Assembly: GCF_003012815.1 (NCBI RefSeq)
Contig: NZ_PXYJ01000002.1
Coordinates: 186,001-250,000, forward strand
Length of the DNA stretch: 64,000 nucleotides
From: Allosphingosinicella vermicomposti
GTDB lineage: Bacteria; Pseudomonadota; Alphaproteobacteria; Sphingomonadales; Sphingomonadaceae
Direction: 5' to 3'
Under the pieces are notes generated by a model, which saw nothing but the letters and a program-made list of their open reading frames with translations, did no database searches and was not told the DNA's origin. Positions within the stretch are counted from its first letter, which is position 1. Every line of letters begins with the position of its first letter. The translations under genes and the position numbers were made by a program. This document shows positions 34,465 through 40,883 of the stretch, in pieces.

Positions 34465-35712
34465 TCAGTCCAGCGGCCAGGTTTCCAATACTTCGACGAA
34501 GCGGCTGAGCCAGCCGTTCGTCTGGTGGCCGTCCACGACGCGATGGTCGATAGTGAGGCTGACATAGGCCATTGGGCGGATTTGGATGGTGTCGACGCCG
34601 CCCACCTCGCGGACAACGACGCGCTTTTCGAGCTTACCGACGCCGAGGATCGCAGATTGCGGCTGGTTGATGATGATCGGGCTGGCGAACAGCGAACCCG
34701 ACACGCCGTGATTGGAAATGGTGAAGGTGCCGCCCTTCACATCCTGGCTCGACAGCTTTTCGGCGCGGGCTTTTTCGACGAGCGCGTCGAGGCCTGCGGC
34801 AACCCCCTGCAATGAGAGCGTCTGGATCTTGCGGAGAACCGGGACGATCAGCCCCTTGCTCCCGAGCGCGGTGCCGACGCCGATATTGATGTCGTCGTAG
34901 ATTTCGAGCCGGTCGTCATGCCAGCGGCTGTTGATCGCGGGCGCCACCTTCATTGCTTCGGCCGCTGCCGCGACGAGATAAGCGGTGTAGGTGAGCTTCA
35001 CACCCGCCTTGGCAAAGGCGTCCTTGTGCCGCGCGCGGTGGGCCATGATCGCGCTGAAATCCGCCTCGAACATCGCCGTCACATGCGGAGCCTGAGTGAC
35101 CGAGTTCAGCATGTTCTCAGCAATGCGGAGACGCATTCGATCGTGCGGCACGCTGTGCGAGGCGATGGAAGCGTCCGACGGCGCCACGGCCATGGGCTGC
35201 GCGGTTGTGCGCGGCCCTTGGTGCGTTGTGGTCGCCATTTCGACGGCCTTGTCGACATCGGCGCGCGTGATACGGCCATCGCGGCCCGTACCCTGAATGC
35301 GGGCGGGATCGATATCGTGCTGGAGAAGCGCGCGTTTTACGGAGGGAGAGAGACGAAATTCTCTCCCCTCATCACCGTTCGCCCTGAGCTTGTCGAAGGG
35401 CTGCCCTTCCCTTTCAGTGTCAGAAGAAGGCAGGGCTTCGACAGGCTCAGCCCGAACGGTGTTTTCGGAAGTGACTTCCACCATCGGCGCGATGCGGCCT
35501 AGTACTGCACCCGGCGCCGCCTCGTCGTTCGAATGAAGGACGATCTCGCGCAGGATTCCGGCGGCAGGCGCGGGCACTTCCACGGCAACCTTGTCGGTTT
35601 CCAGTTCGACCAGCGGGTCGTTTACCTCGACCTTGTCGCCAACCTGCTTCAGCCAGGCGCGGACGACAGCCTTGGTGCCTTCCTGTTCGATAGGCGCGGT
35701 GACGTCGATCAT
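34465..35712 (-). CDS. 2-oxoacid dehydrogenase E2 (lipoyl acyltransferase), branched-chain/aryl type
   Basis: Dihydrolipoamide acyltransferase of 415 residues. The lipoyl domain (1-78) has the lipoylated Lys in ELETDKVAVEV, the E1/E3-binding domain (about 118-155) has LSPSVKRALLQHDIDPARIQGTGRDGRIT, and the catalytic domain ends with DHRVVDGH (HxxxDG). Residues about 85-113, in the linker after the lipoyl domain, are encoded by a type B palindromic repeat inserted in frame. It is the last gene of an aminotransferase-E1-E2 operon. The closest role is a branched-chain or phenylpyruvate dehydrogenase; no E3 is in the window. Confidence 0.88.
   Translation of the reverse strand: MIDVTAPIEQEGTKAVVRAWLKQVGDKVEVNDPLVELETDKVAVEVPAPAAGILREIVLHSNDEAAPGAVLGRIAPMVEVTSENTVRAEPVEALPSSDTEREGQPFDKLRANGDEGREFRLSPSVKRALLQHDIDPARIQGTGRDGRITRADVDKAVEMATTTHQGPRTTAQPMAVAPSDASIASHSVPHDRMRLRIAENMLNSVTQAPHVTAMFEADFSAIMAHRARHKDAFAKAGVKLTYTAYLVAAAAEAMKVAPAINSRWHDDRLEIYDDINIGVGTALGSKGLIVPVLRKIQTLSLQGVAAGLDALVEKARAEKLSSQDVKGGTFTISNHGVSGSLFASPIIINQPQSAILGVGKLEKRVVVREVGGVDTIQIRPMAYVSLTIDHRVVDGHQTNGWLSRFVEVLETWPLD
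35375..35459. repeat. Palindromic repeat (type B) inside E2 gene
   Basis: 85 bp with ends CCGTTCGCCCTGAGCTTGTC and the near complement GACAGGCTCAGCCCGAACGG. It is translated in frame as residues ~85-113 of E2, between the lipoyl and subunit-binding domains. Confidence 0.9.
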
Positions 35713-35726
35713 GACGAGATCCTTTT

Positions 35727-35809
35727 CGTCACCCCGGCGAAAGCCGGGGTCTCGTGGTGAAGGTCCGTATTCTCTTGTCCTGAGATTCCGGCTTTCGCCG
35801 GAATGACGG
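35727..35809. repeat. Palindromic repeat (type A), E1-E2 gap
   Basis: Two hairpins, CCCCGGCGAAAGCCGGGG and TTCCGGCTTTCGCCGGAA, flanked by GTCA and TGAC in inverted orientation. It fills most of the gap between E1 and E2. Same family as 40693, 41515, 43684 and 51461. Confidence 0.9.
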
Positions 35810-35821
35810 TATGGGCGATCA

Positions 35822-37891
35822 TCAAAATTCCACCAGATCCTGGATCTTCGTGCGGATGCGCTCCACGGAGGGCACGGCCCAGTCGAGCAGCACCGGATTA
35901 TGCGGGCTGGGAATGTCCGGCATGGTGAGCCGAGAGACAGGGGCGTCGAGATCGAGGAAAGCCTCGTCCGCGACCACGGCGGCGATTTCCGCGCCGAAGC
36001 CGCCGGTCAGCAGGTCTTCGTGGACGATCAGGCAGCGGCGGGTGCGACGGACGCTTTCCAGCACCATTTCGCGATCCCAAGGCATGAGGGTGCGCAGGTC
36101 GATGATGTCGGCCGAAATATCCTTCGCGGCCTCCTCGCAGCGCGGGACCATGGCGCCCCAGGTGACGATGGTGATATCCCTGCCCTCACGCGTTTTCTTA
36201 GCGCGGCCGAAGGGCAGGACATAATCGTCGCCCGGATAGGGGCGGCGTGCCCAGACATCGTCCAGCATCGCGCGATGTTCGAAGAAGACAACGGGATCAT
36301 TGCCGCGCAGGCCTTCGCGCAGAAGGCCCACCGCATCCTCGGCATTAGACGGCACGGCGACCTTCCAACCGGGATTGTGGACGAACTGCACTTCGTTCGT
36401 CTGGCTGTGCCAGGGATCGCCGCATTTAAAGAAGCCGCCGGGGATGCGGAGCACCATCGGCGCGGCGAAGCGGTTGTTTGTGCGCCAGCGCATCGTGCCG
36501 CAATCGTTGATCTGCTCGAGCGCCGGTTCGGCATATTTGCGGAACTGGATTTCGGGCACAGGCATCAGGCCCGCTAGTCCCATGCCAACCGCGCGTCCGA
36601 TAATGCCTTCTTCGCTGAGGCTGGTGTCGAAGACGCGCTCGATCCCGAACTTGTCCTGCAAGCCAAGGGTCACGGCGTGGACGCCGCCCTTGGGGCCGAT
36701 ATCTTCGCCGAAGAGGAGAACGCGCGGGTTGATCTCCAGCTCATGCTCCAGTGTGCGGCGGATCGCCGTCACCATGTTGATGCGCTGGCCTTCGGGCTTC
36801 GGTTCGTCGGTGGAGGGCGGAGGGGTATAGCCGTGCGTCCACTGGCCGCCGATCTTTTGCATCTCGCCTTCGTAGAAGACGTGGCGAAGGACGGTTTCCG
36901 GGCTGGAAACGCCGCGTGCTTCGGCCTGCTCGCGGGCTGCCTCGACCGCGGCGGCGGCTTCAGCTTCGATGTCCGTCCATTCCTGTTCGGAGAGGAGCGA
37001 GCCGACGAGATAGGATTTCAGTTTGGGCAGCGGATCGCGCGCCCACTCCGACGCGACGAAATCTTCCGATTTGTAGGTCTGCGTGTCCTGGAAGCTGTGG
37101 CCCTGGAGGCGCGGGACGGTGAGGCGGAGGAGCGCCGGGCCATTGCGGCCGCGCACATGGTCGACGGCGGCGGAAAGAAGCCGCGAGGCCTCGGCGGGTT
37201 CGGTGCCGTCGCCGGAGAAGACTTCGAGATTCGTGAAGCTTTCCAAGTTCCGCGCGATATTGCCGCCGGGCGTCTGGTAGGTTGAGGGGACGGAAATGCC
37301 GTATTGATTGTCCTCGATATAAAAGAGCATCGGCAACTTTTGCGTCGTCGCGATGGTGAGTGCGGCCCAGAAGCCGTTGGTCGCGACCGATGCGTCGCCG
37401 CCGAGGACGACGGCCATCGACTCCTTGTGCGGATCGCTGCCAAGAACGGTGCGATAATATTCGATCGCCTGCGCCCAGCCCGCTGTCGGCGTATATTGCG
37501 CGCCGACGCCGCCCGACATGGGAAGTGCGGGGGCGCCATTCGGGTTCGGATAGTTGAACACGACGCCGATATCGCGGCCGTCCGAATAGCCGCCTTCCCG
37601 GCCCATCGCCGATCCGAGCGCATCCTCCAGGGGCACGCCGAGCGACAGAAGCAGAGGCCGCGAACGGTAGTAGCCGCAGACCGCGTCCTTGGGGCGATCA
37701 AGGCGCGAACCGAGCATGATCTGCGCCATGTCATGCCCGCGCGCGGAAAATTGGTAGAGTACCTTCCGCTCAGGGACGAGCCGCGTTTCCTCCAGATTGT
37801 CGAGCGCGCGGCTGACCTGGAGAGTGTAGGCGATCTTCCGCCAATCAAAGGCGGGATCGGGCGCGTTCGAGCGGACGGGCGCGGTCGCCAT
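35822..37891 (-). CDS. 2-oxoacid dehydrogenase E1, fused alpha/beta subunits
   Basis: Thiamine diphosphate-dependent decarboxylase of 689 residues. The N-terminal half is E1-alpha-like, with the ThDP motif beginning GDASVATNGFW and ending in an EDN; the C-terminal half (from about residue 370) is E1-beta-like, with LLFGEDIGPKGGVHAVTLGL and FDTSLSEEGIIG. Most bacteria encode these as two genes. The ATG overlaps the aminotransferase stop by 1 nt (ATGA), and E2 follows, so transamination and oxidative decarboxylation are coupled. The substrate is inferred to be a branched-chain or aromatic 2-oxoacid. Confidence 0.88.
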   Translation of the reverse strand: MATAPVRSNAPDPAFDWRKIAYTLQVSRALDNLEETRLVPERKVLYQFSARGHDMAQIMLGSRLDRPKDAVCGYYRSRPLLLSLGVPLEDALGSAMGREGGYSDGRDIGVVFNYPNPNGAPALPMSGGVGAQYTPTAGWAQAIEYYRTVLGSDPHKESMAVVLGGDASVATNGFWAALTIATTQKLPMLFYIEDNQYGISVPSTYQTPGGNIARNLESFTNLEVFSGDGTEPAEASRLLSAAVDHVRGRNGPALLRLTVPRLQGHSFQDTQTYKSEDFVASEWARDPLPKLKSYLVGSLLSEQEWTDIEAEAAAAVEAAREQAEARGVSSPETVLRHVFYEGEMQKIGGQWTHGYTPPPSTDEPKPEGQRINMVTAIRRTLEHELEINPRVLLFGEDIGPKGGVHAVTLGLQDKFGIERVFDTSLSEEGIIGRAVGMGLAGLMPVPEIQFRKYAEPALEQINDCGTMRWRTNNRFAAPMVLRIPGGFFKCGDPWHSQTNEVQFVHNPGWKVAVPSNAEDAVGLLREGLRGNDPVVFFEHRAMLDDVWARRPYPGDDYVLPFGRAKKTREGRDITIVTWGAMVPRCEEAAKDISADIIDLRTLMPWDREMVLESVRRTRRCLIVHEDLLTGGFGAEIAAVVADEAFLDLDAPVSRLTMPDIPSPHNPVLLDWAVPSVERIRTKIQDLVEF

Positions 37892-39090
37892 CAGAGCTTC
37901 GCCACCACCGCCTGTGCGAAGCGATCGACATTGGCATCGGACAGCCCGGCGACATTGAAGCGGCCGGAACCCGCCATATAGATGCCTTCCTCAGTCTGCA
38001 GCGCCTTCACCTGCTCAGGCGAAAGCGGGAGCATGGAGAACATTCCGTTCTGCTCATTGATATAGGCGAGGCGCGGGTCGAAGGCGGCCAAGCGGGTGCG
38101 GAGGCTGCGGATGCGGGCGCACATTTCCTTCACCTCCGCTTCCCAATCCGCGCGAAGCTCCGGCGTATCGAGGATGATGCGGGCGACGGCCGCGCCATGA
38201 TCGGGCGGCATCGACCACATAGTGCGGGCGAGCGAGAGGAGGTTGCCATAGGCGACCTTGGCGACTTCCTCGCTCGTCACCTTGACGAAGAGTGAGCCAG
38301 TGCGGTCGCGATAGACGCCGAAATTCTTGTCGCAGCTATGGGCGACCAGCGCCTGATTACAGCGTTCCACCGCCATGCGGGTGCCGGCGGCGTCTTCCTC
38401 CAGCCCGTTGCCGAGGCCCTGATATGCAAGATCGACGAAGGGGATGAGGCAGCGCTCTGCCATGAAGGCCGTTACCCTGTCCCACTGGTCGAGGCTGAGG
38501 TCGGCGCCGGTCGGATTGTGGCAGCAGCCGTGCAGAAGAACGACGTCCCCTGCCCGCGCGCCTTCGAGTGCCTGCATCATCTCGTCGAACAGGATGGTGT
38601 GGCTGTCGCGGTCATAATATTTGTAATCGACCATCGGCAGGCCCGCGCAGCCGATCAGCGGTGCGTGATTGGGCCAAGTTGGCTGACCGATGAAGATACG
38701 CGCGTCAGCGCCCGTCGCCTTGATGAGTTCCGCGCCGAGACGAAGCGCGCCACAGCCGCCGGGCGTTTGCACGCCAACGATATGGGCGTCGCGCGATGTG
38801 CCGCCGAAGACCAATTCCCGCATCAGCTCCACGAACCGCGCGTCTCCCTCCGCACCGAGATAGGCCTTCGTCTCCTGGGTATCATGAAGGATCTGCTCGG
38901 CCCTCTTCACGGCGCGCAGGATCGGTGTGCCGCCCTGCGGATCGCGATAGACGCCGACGCCAACGTCGATCTTCGTCGGGCGCGGATCGGCGTTACACAG
39001 CGAGATGAGGGCGAGCAGCGCATCCGGCGCCTGGGGCTTCAACCTGCCAAAAAGCAGGTCCGATCCGGTATTCGAGCCAGCATCTGCCAT
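37891..39090 (-). CDS. Aromatic/aspartate-type amino acid aminotransferase
   Basis: Class I PLP aminotransferase of 399 residues of the AspC/TyrB family. The start (LFGRLKPQAPDALLALI, then KIDVGVGVYRD) is typical, GCCHNPTGADL is the substrate loop, the PLP Lys lies in HSCDKNFGVYRDR, and a C-terminal Arg lies in GSGRFNVAGL. AGGAGG precedes the ATG. It heads an operon with E1 and E2, and an Lrp-type gene is transcribed divergently from a gap with a 22-bp palindrome. Phenylalanine is a plausible substrate given the paa genes nearby. Confidence 0.88.
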   Translation of the reverse strand: MADAGSNTGSDLLFGRLKPQAPDALLALISLCNADPRPTKIDVGVGVYRDPQGGTPILRAVKRAEQILHDTQETKAYLGAEGDARFVELMRELVFGGTSRDAHIVGVQTPGGCGALRLGAELIKATGADARIFIGQPTWPNHAPLIGCAGLPMVDYKYYDRDSHTILFDEMMQALEGARAGDVVLLHGCCHNPTGADLSLDQWDRVTAFMAERCLIPFVDLAYQGLGNGLEEDAAGTRMAVERCNQALVAHSCDKNFGVYRDRTGSLFVKVTSEEVAKVAYGNLLSLARTMWSMPPDHGAAVARIILDTPELRADWEAEVKEMCARIRSLRTRLAAFDPRLAYINEQNGMFSMLPLSPEQVKALQTEEGIYMAGSGRFNVAGLSDANVDRFAQAVVAKL

Positions 39091-39147
39091 AAAACCTCCT
39101 GTGCGCGCGATGGGAGATGCATAATGTCGTCCGGGATATGTGCAAAG

Positions 39148-39169
39148 TCCGCATCAAAATATATGCGGA
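39148..39169. promoter_or_regulatory. Inverted repeat in divergent lrp/aminotransferase promoter
   Basis: Perfect 7-bp arms TCCGCAT and ATGCGGA with an 8-nt AT-rich spacer; the similarity extends outward (CAAAG and TTTGA). It lies 43 nt before the Lrp-type gene and 58 nt before the aminotransferase gene, as expected for an Lrp-family operator. Confidence 0.65.
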
Positions 39170-39211
39170 TTTGACTGGAAGCCGCAAAATCGGTTCACTA
39201 TCGTTCCACAT

Positions 39212-39682
39212 ATGAAAGAAACCTATCAACTCGATGAGATCGACCGGCGACTCGTTCGCGAGCTTCAGCGGGATGCGAGCCTTAGCCATGCCGCGCTGGC
39301 CGAACGGGTTGGCGCCTCTCCTGCCTCGGTCTGGCGCCGCGTTCGCAATCTGGAAACCGCCGGGGTATTGGGAAAGACGGTGCGGCTCGCCGACGCCGAA
39401 CATCTCGGCCGATCCGTCAACGTGCTGTGCCAGGTACGGATGAACAGGCAGACGATGGCGGATCGTTCCGAATTCGAAGCGTTTATCCAATCGCGTGAGG
39501 AAATCGTCGAATGTTATTCGATGTCGGGCGAGTGGGACTATCTGCTGCGCATCGCGGTTAAGGATGTGGCGGATTACGACCGCTTCGTGATGCGCGGGGT
39601 TCTCGCCCATCCCACAGTGGCGAACGCGGCGTCGAATTTCGCCTTGCGGCAGGTGAAATATACGACGGAGATACCGGTTTAA
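39212..39682 (+). CDS. Lrp/AsnC family transcriptional regulator
   Basis: Regulator of 156 residues: N-terminal winged helix-turn-helix (LDEIDRRLVRELQRDASLSHAALAERVGASPASVWRRVRNLE) and C-terminal RAM/AsnC ligand-sensing domain with SGEWDYLLRIAVKD. I chose ATG 39212, which puts LDEIDRRLV at the usual position. It is divergent from the aminotransferase-E1-E2 operon and probably controls it in response to an amino acid. Confidence 0.92.
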   Translation: MKETYQLDEIDRRLVRELQRDASLSHAALAERVGASPASVWRRVRNLETAGVLGKTVRLADAEHLGRSVNVLCQVRMNRQTMADRSEFEAFIQSREEIVECYSMSGEWDYLLRIAVKDVADYDRFVMRGVLAHPTVANAASNFALRQVKYTTEIPV

Positions 39683-39690
39683 CTAGAAGC

Positions 39691-39739
39691 GCTCCCCATC
39701 AAGGGGAGGGGCTATGCGGGGGAACCCTCCCTCGCCCCG
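39691..39739. repeat. Short palindromic repeat (type E relative)
   Basis: CTCCCCATCAAGGGGAG followed by AACCCTCCCTCGCCCC, related to the element in paaD. It sits between the Lrp gene and ku. Confidence 0.6.
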
Positions 39740-39775
39740 CTCATTGAATCGCCTGCGTTACATCTGGAGCAGGTC

Positions 39776-40678
39776 ATGGCCGCACGGGCTTATTGGAAGG
39801 GGCAGATCAGGCTCGCGCTGGTCTCGATCCCCGTGGAAATCTTTTCCGCGACGAAGAGTGGCGCGACGATCGCGTTCAATCAGATCCACGAGCCCACCGG
39901 CAAGCGCATCAAATATGAAAAGGTCGTACCCGGCGTCGGCCCGGTTGATGCGGACGAGATCGTCAAAGGCTTCCAATATGAGAAGGGCCATTACGTCCTC
40001 CTCGACGAGGACGAGATCGAGGCGGTGAAGCTCGAAAGCAAGAAGACGCTCGAACTCACCCAGTTCGTCGACCAGAGTGAGATCGACGTCCTCTATTACG
40101 AAAAGCCATATTATGTGGTGCCCGCCGATGACCTGGCGGAAGAGGCCTTCATCGTCCTGCGCGAGGCGCTGCGACGGACGAAGAAGGTGGGCCTTGGCCA
40201 ACTCGCGCTGCGCGGCCGCGAATATGTTGTCAGCCTGAAGCCGTGCGGACGCGGTATGGTGCTCGAAACGCTCCGCTATGCCGATGAGGTCAACAAGGCG
40301 CAAAGCTATTTCCGGGACATCGGCGATTCCAAACCGGATGAGGAGCTGCTCGATCTCGCCGAGACACTGATCGAGAAGAAGACAGCCGCCTTCCATCCCG
40401 ACGAGTTTCACGACCGCTATATCGACGCTCTAAAGGATCTGATCGAACGGAAGCGCAAGGGCAAGACGATCGAGACCGAGGCGGAAGAGACGCCGTCGAA
40501 GGGTTCGAACGTCATCGATCTGATGGCAGCGCTGAAGAAGTCGCTGGATAAGAAAGGTGGCGGGGAAGGCAAGGCCAAACCGGCGGCGAAGAAAGTTACG
40601 GCGCCCCGCAAGGCCCCCGCGAAAAAGACCCCGGCCAAGAAGGTGCCCGCAAAAACCGCGGCGCGGAAACGGGCGTGA
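39776..40678 (+). CDS. ku: Ku protein, non-homologous end joining
   Basis: Bacterial Ku of 300 residues, a homodimeric DNA-end-binding ring that recruits LigD. The core (ARAYWKGQIRLALVSIPVEIFSAT, then IHEPTGKRIKYEKVVPG and LDEDEIEAVKLES) is typical. The C-terminus from about 260 is a low-complexity Lys/Ala/Pro tail, common in Ku and thought to aid DNA binding. GGAG precedes ATG 39776 by 6 nt. ligD follows after two palindromic repeats. Confidence 0.96.
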   Translation: MAARAYWKGQIRLALVSIPVEIFSATKSGATIAFNQIHEPTGKRIKYEKVVPGVGPVDADEIVKGFQYEKGHYVLLDEDEIEAVKLESKKTLELTQFVDQSEIDVLYYEKPYYVVPADDLAEEAFIVLREALRRTKKVGLGQLALRGREYVVSLKPCGRGMVLETLRYADEVNKAQSYFRDIGDSKPDEELLDLAETLIEKKTAAFHPDEFHDRYIDALKDLIERKRKGKTIETEAEETPSKGSNVIDLMAALKKSLDKKGGGEGKAKPAAKKVTAPRKAPAKKTPAKKVPAKTAARKRA

Positions 40679-40692
40679 TGCTCTCTTCCTTC

Positions 40693-40773
40693 CATCATCC
40701 CGGCGAACGCCGGGATCTCGCCAAAGCACCACGCCTTTTCCGCTCTGAGACCCCGGCTTTCGCCGGCGTGACG
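40693..40773. repeat. Palindromic repeat (type A) between ku and ligD
   Basis: Hairpins ATCCCGGCGAACGCCGGGAT and CCCCGGCTTTCGCCGG in inverted orientation with GAGATC/GAGACC ends. Placed 15 nt after the ku stop. Confidence 0.88.
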
Positions 40774-40789
40774 AAAATTTCCTCCTCTC

Positions 40790-40872
40790 GTCACCCTGAA
40801 CTTGTTTCAGGGTCCATTTCTCCACCCGCACATCACTCGTCGCCATGGATGCTGAAACAAGTTCAGCATGAC
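40790..40872. repeat. Palindromic repeat (type C) just before ligD
   Basis: Hairpins CACCCTGAACTTGTTTCAGG and GCTGAAACAAGTTCAGC in inverted orientation. It ends 11 nt before the ligD ATG, so the ligD ribosome site (AGGTGG) directly abuts it. Same type as 30030-30112. Confidence 0.88.
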
Positions 40873-40883
40873 AGGTGGCTGTA

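Noticed and set aside
35727-35809. Palindromic repeats as Rho-independent terminators
   Set aside because: They lack a following T run and also occur inside genes, so they are annotated as repeats rather than terminators.
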